This document shows positions 1 through 6,810 of a DNA stretch of 7,230 nucleotides, one piece after another. Positions within the stretch are counted from its first letter, which is position 1. The number at the start of each line of letters is the position of its first letter. A program made the position numbers and the translations under genes. The DNA is from Piscirickettsiaceae bacterium. GTDB lineage: Bacteria > Pseudomonadota > Gammaproteobacteria > Methylococcales > Cycloclasticaceae. The notes under the pieces were generated by a model. That model was given only the letters and a program-made list of their open reading frames with translations, made no database searches and had not been told where the DNA came from. The stretch is taken from contig NVSW01000036.1 of the NCBI GenBank assembly GCA_002401365.1, forward strand, positions 734-7,963, read 5' to 3'.

Positions 1-96
1 CACCAGTTAATATACGGCGTGCTCGGTGAGATGATGAAAAACGATATTCACGCCTTAAGCATTAAGGCTTACACCCCCGAAGAAAACCCTCAATAA
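1..96 (+). CDS. BolA/IbaG-family protein, C-terminal end (5' truncated by window edge)
   Basis: The frame is open from base 1 and gives 31 residues before TAA at 94-96. The segment IYGVLGEMMKNDIHALSIKAYTP matches the last helix and strand of the BolA fold; from memory it resembles E. coli IbaG (YrbA; VYGPL...IHAVSIKAYTPAEW) more than BolA itself. Family members are small proteins of about 80-105 residues that partner with monothiol glutaredoxins in iron-sulfur cluster handling; some affect envelope and morphology genes. The start and the conserved cysteine/histidine region lie outside the window, so IbaG and BolA cannot be separated and I give no symbol. It ends 11 bases before the next start, which suggests cotranscription with the downstream isomerase. 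Confidence 0.8.
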   Translation, partial: HQLIYGVLGEMMKNDIHALSIKAYTPEENPQ

Positions 97-107
97 CAGG
101 AGATAAC

Positions 108-902
108 ATGAAGGTTACTATTGCAATTATTGCGTCATTACTATTAATGGCATTTACCCAATTTGCCATTGCAGAGGACGACCCAACCATCGCGACAGTT
201 AATGGGCACGCACTAAAAAAATCTATGCTGCAATTTTATGCATTGGAAAGACGACAAGTTGACCCTAAAAATGCCGTTCCTGTCGACAAGCTAACAACCG
301 ATTTGGTTAATATGGCGTTATTAAGGGATGAAGCTATCAGCAAAAAGTTAAACACAAGTTCTGACTTCCAGGCCAGAATGGAGTTCATCAATTTAAGCAT
401 GCTTTCTCAAGTTGCGATGATAGACTTCCTCGATAACAACCCTATTCCTGAGGCCCGCTTAAAAAAAGAATATGATAAGCGAATTGGTGATATTAAAGTA
501 AAGGAATACAAAGCTAGCCACATCCTCGTTAAAGATGAAGCTAAAGCCAAAGAGGTGATTGCAAAACTTGCCAAAGGTAAAAAATTCGCTGACCTTGCAA
601 AAGAGTATTCAACTGGCCCCAGCGGACCAAAAGGTGGTGACCTTGGTTGGTTTAACCCGCAACGCATGGTACCTGAGTTTTCCAAAACAGTGATGACTCT
701 AAAAGATAACGAATATACGAAACAAGCCGTAAGAACTCAGTTCGGCTACCACATTATTATCCGTACCGGCGCACGTGATGGAAAGCCACCAACTTTTGAA
801 GACGTAAAACCAAGCATTGCCGCCCAACTTGAACAAGAACACATTCAAAAACATATTAACAAACTTCGTAAAAGCGCTAAAATTAGTATCCCTAAAAAGT
901 AG
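108..902 (+). CDS. Exported parvulin-type peptidyl-prolyl cis-trans isomerase (PpiC/SurA-like)
   Basis: This 264-residue protein should isomerise X-Pro bonds and assist folding of exported proteins in the periplasm. A signal peptide covers residues 1-22: a hydrophobic core after MK, then AIA before ED, a good signal peptidase I site; no lipobox cysteine is seen. Residues 25-115 form a helical SurA-N-like segment beginning with the family phrase ATVNG. The rotamase domain spans about 133-222, with KASHILVKDE at its start, GGDLGWF at 176-182, MVPEF at 187-191 and QFGYHII at 211-217. The usual PV before the T-x-FGYHI strand is AV here. A charged helix follows (residues 230-255). AGGAG at 98-102 lies 5 bases before the ATG. 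A strong terminator follows, so this gene probably ends the transcript shared with the BolA-like gene. It has a single rotamase domain, unlike SurA, which has two. Confidence 0.92.
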   Translation: MKVTIAIIASLLLMAFTQFAIAEDDPTIATVNGHALKKSMLQFYALERRQVDPKNAVPVDKLTTDLVNMALLRDEAISKKLNTSSDFQARMEFINLSMLSQVAMIDFLDNNPIPEARLKKEYDKRIGDIKVKEYKASHILVKDEAKAKEVIAKLAKGKKFADLAKEYSTGPSGPKGGDLGWFNPQRMVPEFSKTVMTLKDNEYTKQAVRTQFGYHIIIRTGARDGKPPTFEDVKPSIAAQLEQEHIQKHINKLRKSAKISIPKK

Positions 903-928
903 CCAAGAAGTCCAGCTGTAAACGTCGA

Positions 929-964
929 AAAAAAGGCCTTTTCTACATGATAAAGGCCTTTTTT
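929..964 (+). terminator. Intrinsic terminator after the PPIase gene
   Basis: A 13-bp perfect stem pairs 929-941 (AAAAAAGGCCTTT) with 952-964 (AAAGGCCTTTTTT) around a 10-base loop. The core is GGCC, with an A-tract on the left and a T-tract of six on the right. It begins 26 bases after the PPIase stop. Because A and T tracts flank both sides it could act in both directions, although no minus-strand gene is visible. Confidence 0.85.
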
Positions 965-1100
965 ACAACAACTAGCAAAATTAGAAAAAACAAGGCTACT
1001 CAATGCATTATCACCGCTATTGAACCTCTAAGTGTGAACCCATTCCCAATAATTCTTTGCAATTCATCTATTATTGTTAATAACGGCAAAGGGGCATACG
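965..1100. other. Intergenic spacer without convincing features except the RBS
   Basis: AT-rich spacer between the terminator and the HDOD-protein gene. A promoter is expected here because the terminator isolates the next gene, but I found no well-spaced -35/-10 pair. TTGAAC at 1020-1025 and AATAAT at 1048-1053 are the closest matches and are 22 bases apart, which is too far. A short open frame from 947 to 1135 starts inside the terminator and overlaps the next gene, so I do not call it. Confidence 0.5.
1088..1094 (+). promoter_or_regulatory. Ribosome binding site that fixes the HDOD-protein start at 1101
   Basis: AAAGGGG lies 6 bases before the ATG at 1101, a good Shine-Dalgarno position. 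The alternative in-frame TTG at 1074 would place this purine run inside the coding region and has only AT-rich sequence before it. The ATG at 1101 is therefore preferred. Confidence 0.7.
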
Positions 1101-2519
1101 ATGAAATTATCAAATCAAGTAGCAAAACAGTTTAATCAATATCATATCCAGCATCATGATGTTGCTGTAAATAAAACATACTCCCTTGAAGATATTCAAA
1201 AAAAACTTGGTAACAAACAACAGGTGGTTCTGCGTACAGTTTTAATTTCGAGCAATAAAAAAATTACTCTTGTCATTGTACCTGTCGATGAATTAATTGA
1301 TTTTAATTCCCTAAAAAATTGCGCTGAAAATGTAATAGATATTATCCCTCTTGCAGATTGCAAAACATTTTACCCAAGCTGTGATGCAGGTATCGCCCCA
1401 CCTATCAATACAACGGGGTTTTCTCATACCTATATCGCAAAATCTATAACAGGGTATGACGATGTTATTTTTGAAACCGGGAAAGTTGGCAGTATGGCAT
1501 CCATGTCCGTTAAAGATTTTTGTAAGTTACACCCCAATGCAGCCATTAGCGATATTACCGTAACCAGCGATCACATCAATATCAGTCAAATTGATGAAAC
1601 TGAGCAAATACAGCTAAAGCAAAAGTTTACTCCCGACAATGATAAAAAGGCCAGTTTACAACGGCTGTATAAACTACCGCCGTTACCCGATATTGCAGCA
1701 CGTATTATCCAACTAAAAAACAACCCAAACGCCGATGCCAAAGACTTAGCAGGTGTCATTGAAAAAGACCCCAGTTTAACTGCACAAGTTATACGTTATG
1801 CAAAATCTGCATTTTTTAACTACCAGGGTGAGATAAATTCTGTTCATGAAGCCATCTCACGAGTTTTAGGTTTTGACCTAGTCATGAACATGGCACTAGG
1901 CCTTTCTGCTGGCAAAACACTAAAAAACCCTCCCGATGGCCCACTAGGCTTGAATGATTTTTGGAAACATGCCGTATATAGTGCCGCCCTAGCGCAACGC
2001 TTATCCCATAAAATACCGAAAGAGTTGCGTCCAAACTCTAACTTAGCTTACCTTGCTGGCTTGTTGCATAATTTTGGTTTCTTACTATTAGGCCACCTAT
2101 TTCAACCAGAGTTTTTCCTACTTAATAAGTTATATGCAGCAAATTTAAAAAGCTCAATAGTGTCCATTGAAAAACATGCATTAGGTATGGGTTCGGGGCA
2201 AAATGCGATTAATATGGGGCATGCTGAATTAGGCTCATGGTTGTTAGACAATTGGAAAATACCCCCAGAAGTTGTGGTTGCAACCAAGGAACATCATAAT
2301 CATGATTATGATGGGGAGCATGCTCACTACGCTGCACTTATAGCACTGGTTGATAACGCGTTAGGTATGCATAATATTGGTGACAATCGTTCTGAAAATT
2401 TAAATACTGAATTGTGTAAAAGGCTTAAAATTGACGCCGAAGTTGTTACATCGGAGCTCGAAAAGCTAATAGCAGAACACGAACAAATGGATATAATGGC
2501 CGAACAGTTCGCAGCATAA
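1101..2519 (+). CDS. YbaK-like (aminoacyl-tRNA deacylase fold) plus HDOD domain protein
   Basis: This 472-residue protein joins two domains. Residues about 20-160 resemble the YbaK/ProX deacylase fold: YSLEDI, VVLRTVLIS (42-50), PSCDAGIAPP (92-101), the DDVIFETGKVGSMASMSVKDF strand-helix (120-140). In YbaK the motif is K-T-L with a catalytic lysine; here the position reads R45-T, so deacylation may be altered or lost. Residues about 186-400 are an HDOD domain: LPPLPDIAARII (192-203), EKDPSLTAQVIRYAKSAFF (221-239), WKHAV (288-292), GLLHNFG (320-326), GHAELG (373-378) and HH (398-399). The signature Asp is Asn (H323-N324). HDOD proteins generally act in signalling as non-catalytic or degenerate HD domains. 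Cytosolic: no signal peptide or membrane helix is seen. The same two-domain arrangement is known in other gammaproteobacteria, such as pseudomonads; its role is not established to my knowledge. It stands between a terminator and adk, probably with its own promoter. Confidence 0.88.
   Translation: MKLSNQVAKQFNQYHIQHHDVAVNKTYSLEDIQKKLGNKQQVVLRTVLISSNKKITLVIVPVDELIDFNSLKNCAENVIDIIPLADCKTFYPSCDAGIAPPINTTGFSHTYIAKSITGYDDVIFETGKVGSMASMSVKDFCKLHPNAAISDITVTSDHINISQIDETEQIQLKQKFTPDNDKKASLQRLYKLPPLPDIAARIIQLKNNPNADAKDLAGVIEKDPSLTAQVIRYAKSAFFNYQGEINSVHEAISRVLGFDLVMNMALGLSAGKTLKNPPDGPLGLNDFWKHAVYSAALAQRLSHKIPKELRPNSNLAYLAGLLHNFGFLLLGHLFQPEFFLLNKLYAANLKSSIVSIEKHALGMGSGQNAINMGHAELGSWLLDNWKIPPEVVVATKEHHNHDYDGEHAHYAALIALVDNALGMHNIGDNRSENLNTELCKRLKIDAEVVTSELEKLIAEHEQMDIMAEQFAA
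2292..2313. repeat. 22-bp perfect palindrome inside the HDOD coding region
   Basis: The half-site CATCATAATCA is followed directly by its exact reverse complement, with the centre between 2302 and 2303. It codes for HHNHDYD plus the first base of the next codon, starting at the conserved HH pair (residues 398-399). CAT, GAT, AAT and TAT codons favour such symmetry, so it may be a by-product of the His/Asp-rich loop. Confidence 0.8.
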
Positions 2520-2546
2520 AGTAATTCAAAATACGCTAACAAACTA

Positions 2547-2576
2547 TTAAGCTGGTACATTTAAGCCGAATATGCT
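2547..2576 (+). promoter_or_regulatory. Possible weak sigma70 promoter before adk
   Basis: TTAAGC (2547-2552) and TATGCT (2571-2576) are 18 bases apart and match the -35 and -10 consensus at 3 and 4 of 6 positions. The 93-base gap before adk and the lack of a clear hairpin terminator leave both read-through from the HDOD gene and an own promoter possible. This is the best candidate I see, but it is weak. Confidence 0.2.
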
Positions 2577-2612
2577 ATTTTTTCGCGTTCTAAAATTCAT
2601 TAAGGGTTACAG

Positions 2613-3260
2613 ATGCGAATCATTCTTTTAGGTGGGCCAGGTTCAGGTAAAGGGACACAATCTCAATTTATTACTGAGAAATACAGCATCCCACAAATAT
2701 CTACGGGTGATATGTTACGTGCTGCCGTCAAGGCAGGCACAGCGTTAGGTATAGAAGCAAAAAAAGTAATGTCTGCTGGTGGACTTGTATCAGATGAAAT
2801 CATACTTGGGCTTATCAAACAAAGGCTTTCTGAAGACGACTGTACTAACGGCTTTCTATTAGACGGCTTCCCTCGTACCCTCCCCCAAGCAAATGGCCTG
2901 GCGGACATGGGCATTGATGTTGACCATGTTGTGGAGATAGCGGTTGATGACGAAGAAATTGTGCGTCGCATGGCAGGAAGACGCGTACATTTAGATTCTG
3001 GTAGAACATACCACCTTATCTATAACCCACCAAAACAAGAAGGCGTTGACGATGTAACGGCCGAACCATTAATCCAACGTGATGACGACCAAGAAAATAT
3101 TGTTAGAGACAGGTTAACAACTTACCATAGCCAAACAGCACCCCTTATCGATTTTTATACTAAATTATCTGAATCAAGCCCTGTTAAATTCAACACCATT
3201 GAAGGCATCGGTAGCGTGCAAGACATTAAAGGTAAAATGTTCAAAGCACTCTCCAGCTAA
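2613..3260 (+). CDS. adk: Adenylate kinase
   Basis: Converts ATP + AMP to 2 ADP in the cytosol and sets the adenylate energy charge. The 215-residue length matches the long bacterial form (E. coli 214), and most of the N-terminal half aligns without gaps. The P-loop GGPGSGKGT is at 7-15, the AMP-binding stretch STGDMLRAAVKAG at 30-42, and LLDGFPRT at 82-89. The LID runs from about 122 to 160 and keeps H126, S129, D146 and T149 at the same numbers as E. coli; this is the hydrogen-bonded, zinc-free LID, with no four-cysteine cluster. R156 and the DDQE turn follow, then RL..YH..TAPLI at 167-179. TAAGGG at 2601-2606 lies 6 bases before the ATG. The strong inverted repeat at 3300-3331 probably ends the transcript. 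Confidence 0.98.
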   Translation: MRIILLGGPGSGKGTQSQFITEKYSIPQISTGDMLRAAVKAGTALGIEAKKVMSAGGLVSDEIILGLIKQRLSEDDCTNGFLLDGFPRTLPQANGLADMGIDVDHVVEIAVDDEEIVRRMAGRRVHLDSGRTYHLIYNPPKQEGVDDVTAEPLIQRDDDQENIVRDRLTTYHSQTAPLIDFYTKLSESSPVKFNTIEGIGSVQDIKGKMFKALSS

Positions 3261-3265
3261 ATAGT

Positions 3266-3287
3266 AGAGCCGCCAGAGGGCTCTGGC
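3266..3287 (+). repeat. Overlapping, mutually exclusive inverted repeats after adk
   Basis: AGAGCC (3266-3271) can pair with GGCTCT (3279-3284). Alternatively GCCAGA (3272-3277) can pair with TCTGGC (3282-3287). The two stems share bases and cannot form together. No T-tract follows, so neither looks like a complete intrinsic terminator. They begin 6 bases after the adk stop and may stabilise the adk mRNA 3' end. Confidence 0.55.
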
Positions 3288-3289
3288 AT

Positions 3290-3295
3290 TATAAT
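3290..3295 (+). promoter_or_regulatory. Perfect TATAAT, possible -10 element of asd
   Basis: TATAAT matches the sigma70 -10 consensus at all six positions. The bases 17 upstream (GAGCCG from 3267) do not resemble TTGACA, and there is no TG extended -10 at the right place. If used, transcription would start near 3301-3303, exactly at the left arm of the next hairpin. In an AT-rich genome a chance match is quite possible. Confidence 0.3.
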
Positions 3296-3299
3296 AAAT

Positions 3300-3333
3300 A
3301 ACGTCACCTCATTATTAAGTGAGGTGACGTTTT
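3300..3333 (+). terminator. Intrinsic terminator between adk and asd
   Basis: A perfect 12-bp stem pairs 3300-3311 (AACGTCACCTCA) with 3320-3331 (TGAGGTGACGTT) around an 8-base loop. The T-run is short (TTTT at 3330-3333, partly in the stem). It lies 40 bases after the adk stop and 36 bases before the asd start. A terminator for adk is the simplest reading; a 5' leader hairpin of asd is the alternative. Confidence 0.7.
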
Positions 3334-3369
3334 CAATTAAGACTAAAACGTTCCATAGGAAAAATACAA

Positions 3370-4389
3370 ATGAAAACTTACGATATTGCTGTTGTTGGCG
3401 CCACTGGTGCTGTTGGTGAAACCATGCTGTCCATTCTTGAACAAAGAAACTTTCCTGTGGGAAATTTATACCCGTTAGCCAGTAGTCGTTCTGCTGGTGG
3501 CTATATCCAATTTAAAGGTAAGAATGTAAAAATTGGCAATCTGGCTGATTTTGATTTTAGTAATGCTCAAATTGGCTTGTTTTCAGCGGGTGGCTCGGTC
3601 TCCGCAGAATACGCACCAAAGGCAGCAGCAGCTGGTTGCGTTGTCATCGACAACACCTCACACTTTCGATACGACGACGACATTCCGCTTGTGGTTCCAG
3701 AAGTGAACCCCGAAGCGATAGCCCGACATACAAACAAGGGCATCATCGCCAATCCGAACTGTTCTACTATCCAAATGTTAGTCGCACTAAAACCAATCTA
3801 TGACGCCGTTGGCATAGACCGGATTAATGTAGCAACATATCAAGCCGTTTCCGGTACTGGTAAAAATGCTATTGAAGAGTTGGCCGGTCAAACAGCCAAA
3901 TTATTAAATGGTAAACAAGCAGAGACCAAGGTTTATCCAAAACAAATCGCCTTTAATGTATTGCCTCAGATTGATGTCTTTCTTGAAAATGGCTATACCA
4001 AAGAAGAAATGAAAATGGTTTGGGAAACTAACAAAATTTTTAACGACAAATCTATCAAAGTTAACCCAACAGCAGTTCGAGTACCTGTTTTTTATGGGCA
4101 TTCCGAAGCATTACATATTGAAACCAAAGAAAAAATAAGTGTCGAAAAAGCACGTGAATTAATGCAAAATTTTGAAGGTATCACATTGATGGATGACCGT
4201 GAAGATGGTGGTTATCCAACAGCTGTGACTGACTCTGCAGGTAACGATGATGTGTACGTTGGCCGAATTCGAGAGGACATTTCACACCCTAAAGGACTAA
4301 ATATGTGGGTCGTTGCAGACAATGTTCGCAAAGGTGCTGCTCTAAACAGTATACAAATCGCCGAGATACTAGTAAAAAAATATCTATAG
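3370..4389 (+). CDS. asd: Aspartate-semialdehyde dehydrogenase
   Basis: Reduces L-4-aspartyl phosphate to L-aspartate-4-semialdehyde with NADPH, the second step of the aspartate family pathway to lysine, diaminopimelate, threonine and methionine; cytosolic. At 339 residues it has the usual length. The N-terminal Rossmann fold has GATGAVG at 10-16 and SSRSAGG at 38-44. The catalytic Cys131 lies in NPNCST (128-133), SGTG is at 161-164, and the substrate and acid-base residues R237 and H244 lie in RVPVFYGHSEA (237-247). VGRIRED at 297-303 and NMWVVADN at 311-318 are conserved C-terminal segments. AGGA at 3357-3360 precedes the ATG by 9 bases. Asd next to fimV is a common arrangement in gammaproteobacteria such as Pseudomonas. 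A 7-base tandem repeat, CTATAGT twice (4384-4397), covers the stop codon. No terminator is seen before fimV, so cotranscription is plausible. Confidence 0.98.
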   Translation: MKTYDIAVVGATGAVGETMLSILEQRNFPVGNLYPLASSRSAGGYIQFKGKNVKIGNLADFDFSNAQIGLFSAGGSVSAEYAPKAAAAGCVVIDNTSHFRYDDDIPLVVPEVNPEAIARHTNKGIIANPNCSTIQMLVALKPIYDAVGIDRINVATYQAVSGTGKNAIEELAGQTAKLLNGKQAETKVYPKQIAFNVLPQIDVFLENGYTKEEMKMVWETNKIFNDKSIKVNPTAVRVPVFYGHSEALHIETKEKISVEKARELMQNFEGITLMDDREDGGYPTAVTDSAGNDDVYVGRIREDISHPKGLNMWVVADNVRKGAALNSIQIAEILVKKYL

Positions 4390-4452
4390 TCTATAGTTAC
4401 TCACATAAAGAAACTTTAATGTAGTTTATCAACAATGGAACGTAACTCAAGT

Positions 4453-4458
4453 AGGAGA
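4453..4458 (+). promoter_or_regulatory. Strong RBS for the GTG start of fimV
   Basis: AGGAGA lies 5 bases before the GTG at 4464. The only nearby upstream ATG (4435) is out of frame, and the signal peptide begins directly with the GTG, so the non-ATG start is well supported. Confidence 0.8.
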
Positions 4459-4463
4459 AGAAC

Positions 4464-6713
4464 GTGAGACATACAAAACAGACCATAGCGGCCCTCTGTT
4501 TAATCAACTCTGCAAGTGCACTTGCCTTAGGTGTCGGAGATATTACAACTCATTCGGCATTGAATCAGGTACTTAATGCAAAAATACCGTTAGTGAGTTC
4601 CAAAAATGAAGACCCGACTAGTATTAGTATTACGCTTGCCTCAAGGGATGTTTTTAAAAAGGCAGGGATAGATCGGCCACAATACCTTTCTGACTTAAAT
4701 TTTACACCTGTGGTGAGTAAAAATGGTGAGATCACCATTAATGTCACCTCAAACTCATCGATAAAAGAGCCTTTTGTTAACTTTATATTGGATGTTGAAT
4801 GGCCACAAGGACGAACTTTAAAAGAGTTCACGATTCTTCTTGATCCACCAATAACAATGGCTGATATAACAACAGCCCCCGTCGAGCTCGCTAAAAGCAC
4901 CACAATGACGCCGGTTGTATCAACAGTACAATCCAACACAGCAACTAGTAACACCCCTGCTCCGGCATATAATCAAAGCTCGGCTGCGAGTGAATATGGA
5001 CCAACGAAAAATAGAGACACACTTTGGGGAATTGCAAAGAACCTTATATCAGACAACCCTTCGATAACGCACGAACAGATGATGATGGCGCTTTTCGAAA
5101 ACAATCCTAAAGCCTTCTATAAAAAAAACATTAATGCGTTAATGAAAGGAAAGGTGCTGAGCGTACCAACAAATGACATAATTACTCAGCTAAGCCCTAA
5201 ACAAGCCCGAAGTGCTTTCAATCAACAAAACGTACTATGGTCTACGTCAGCTAATACAGTAGCCCAAAACAAACAAGGCGCGACTGTAGCCGCAAATGAT
5301 AGGCCTGCAATTGAATCAGCCGATCCAACGTTAAAACTTTTAACAGCTGACAAGTCTGCTCAAAATATGACGTCTAATAACGAATCATTAGACAAAAATC
5401 TGGATCGGTCTTCAGACGCGATTGATCAGGCAAATACGGCCATTGAGATGGCAACTACTCTTGAGCAAGAAAATAATGAGGTAAAAAACCGCCTTAACGA
5501 ATTAGAAACTCAAGTTGAAAAATTGCAACGCCTAATCACGCTTAAAGATGAGCAGTTGGCACAATTATCTGCTCCAGCTAAAGTCCTCGCCAATAAACCA
5601 GTGGACGCTACTGTGACCCCTGCTGAGAATAACGAAGAATCTGAAACAAGCAATTTACCGTTATATGCAGGTGGTGGCTTACTGATTGCACTATTAGGTT
5701 TATACCTAGCAAGACGTAAAAAGAACGACGACCAAGCATTCCCAATGCCCGAATCTGACGATGAACAGCATGATTTGTTTGCTGAAAAAGAATCATCAAG
5801 TAACATTGAAGGTGATGATGAGCATTCATTTGCAGCTGATGCAGAAACGCAGATGGAGACAGAAACTGGGACCAATATTGAGCCTGAAGCTGATTCTTTA
5901 TTTAGTGAGTTTAGCCCTAGTGAATTCGAAAATCTTGACCAAATCCAAGAGGCTGACCCACTAACAGAATGTGATGTATATATCGCATATGGGCGTTATC
6001 AGCAGGCTGAGGATTTGATTCAGAAAGCCATCACAGAAGACCCAGCAAATGAAGCATATAAACTAAAACTACTCGATGTGTATTTTTCTGCAGAAAATTC
6101 AGAGTCCTTCGAAAATCTTGCAAAAGAATTGGTTGATATCAAAAGAACCAACCCAGATATGTGGGATAACATTTCCACCATGGGAGCTGATATTTGCCCG
6201 GAATCAGTATTATTTGTGTCGCCTCTACGCGAAGACAATACTGCTGATAGTTTGTCGGAAGAAATAGAACCCGTAAGTGAAGAAATCGAGCAAACTATTG
6301 AAGATAATAATACAAATATTGAAGAAGAAATTGATCTTGGTCCTGCATCTTTTGAAATAACCGATAATAATATTGATTCGCAAGAAGAAATAATCGCAGA
6401 TGTACCCGAGAACACTGAAGACGAAGAACAAAAAGATGACTTTGAGTTCGAATTTGACTTAGTAAAACCGGAACCAACCAGTGATACAGATGAGTCAGGC
6501 GCTGACACTTCAGATAATGGTGACACTGAAGAGATTAAAATTGATGACTCAATGATGAGTATTGGTAATGACGTTGATGCAAAATTATCCTTAGCAGAAG
6601 CATATATCGAAATGTTAGATATCGATTCTGCAAGAGAGGCACTTGAAGAAGTTATTGAGAGTGGCAATGCTGAACAAATTGATTCTGCAAAATCACTTCT
6701 TGAAAAACTATAG
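4464..6713 (+). CDS. fimV: FimV-family polar hub / peptidoglycan-binding protein
   Basis: FimV is an inner-membrane protein that organises the cell pole; in Pseudomonas it supports type IV pilus secretin assembly, twitching and polar cAMP signalling. In order: signal peptide 1-21 (ALA before LG); FimV N-terminal domain starting GVGDITTHSALNQVLNAKIPL (23-43) and running to about 130; Ser/Thr/Pro linker; LysM-like domain about 178-236 (YGPTKNRDTLWGIA, ending KGKVLSVPT); a coiled coil about 332-369; one transmembrane helix about 398-416 followed by RRKK; a cytoplasmic acidic part; a TPR-like segment about 498-556 (DVYIAYGRYQQAEDLIQKAI); and the FimV C-terminal motif 705-749 (DAKLSLAEAYIEMLDIDSA). 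Residues 591-700 hold 41 acidic and only 3 basic residues, with SEEIE repeated seven residues apart (598-609). At 749 residues it is shorter than P. aeruginosa FimV (about 920), probably in the variable acidic region. It starts at GTG, 74 bases after asd. Confidence 0.93.
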   Translation: MRHTKQTIAALCLINSASALALGVGDITTHSALNQVLNAKIPLVSSKNEDPTSISITLASRDVFKKAGIDRPQYLSDLNFTPVVSKNGEITINVTSNSSIKEPFVNFILDVEWPQGRTLKEFTILLDPPITMADITTAPVELAKSTTMTPVVSTVQSNTATSNTPAPAYNQSSAASEYGPTKNRDTLWGIAKNLISDNPSITHEQMMMALFENNPKAFYKKNINALMKGKVLSVPTNDIITQLSPKQARSAFNQQNVLWSTSANTVAQNKQGATVAANDRPAIESADPTLKLLTADKSAQNMTSNNESLDKNLDRSSDAIDQANTAIEMATTLEQENNEVKNRLNELETQVEKLQRLITLKDEQLAQLSAPAKVLANKPVDATVTPAENNEESETSNLPLYAGGGLLIALLGLYLARRKKNDDQAFPMPESDDEQHDLFAEKESSSNIEGDDEHSFAADAETQMETETGTNIEPEADSLFSEFSPSEFENLDQIQEADPLTECDVYIAYGRYQQAEDLIQKAITEDPANEAYKLKLLDVYFSAENSESFENLAKELVDIKRTNPDMWDNISTMGADICPESVLFVSPLREDNTADSLSEEIEPVSEEIEQTIEDNNTNIEEEIDLGPASFEITDNNIDSQEEIIADVPENTEDEEQKDDFEFEFDLVKPEPTSDTDESGADTSDNGDTEEIKIDDSMMSIGNDVDAKLSLAEAYIEMLDIDSAREALEEVIESGNAEQIDSAKSLLEKL

Positions 6714-6810
6714 CTAAAACACCTGTTTTATATGAATATTTGGTATATACATATGAGTTAAAATAGCTATACAATGATGAGCATATTTACTGCATGTAAT
6801 ACGTGTACAT
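6714..6810. other. AT-rich fimV-soxC spacer with candidate promoter and operator-like repeat
   Basis: This 97-base spacer has a weak inverted repeat after the fimV stop (AAAAC 6716-6720 with GTTTT 6725-6729, 4-base loop), too short to call a terminator. TACAAT at 6770-6775 and TAAAAT at 6759-6764 each match the -10 consensus at 5 of 6 positions, but neither has a clear -35 at proper distance. GTATATAC (6743-6750) is an 8-bp palindrome. ATGTA (6794-6798) and TACAT (6806-6810) form an inverted repeat with a 7-base gap, directly before the soxC ATG where a Shine-Dalgarno sequence would normally sit; none is visible. Confidence 0.4.

Noticed and set aside
1074..1100. TTG at 1074 as the start of the YbaK-HDOD gene
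   Set aside because: It would add nine residues and place the AAAGGGG ribosome binding site inside the gene; the ATG at 1101 has the right spacing to that site.
947..1135. Small + strand frame of 62 codons after the PPIase gene
   Set aside because: Its start codon lies inside the terminator loop, it has no ribosome binding site, its 3' end overlaps the better supported HDOD gene, and the product resembles no family.
2553..2583. T-run of six at 2578-2583 as a terminator for the HDOD gene
   Set aside because: Only a 3-bp stem can form immediately before it, too weak for an intrinsic terminator.
4384..4397. Tandem CTATAGT repeat at the asd stop codon
   Set aside because: Two 7-base copies are too short to indicate a mobile-element target duplication or a functional repeat; no insertion lies between them.
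4565..4954. Minus-strand open frame of 129 codons opposite the fimV N-terminal domain
   Set aside because: It lies entirely under a well-recognised domain and shows no independent signal for translation.
6020..6667. Minus-strand open frame of 215 codons opposite fimV
   Set aside because: It is the serine/isoleucine-rich mirror of Glu/Asp-rich fimV codons, with no RBS and no recognisable domain.
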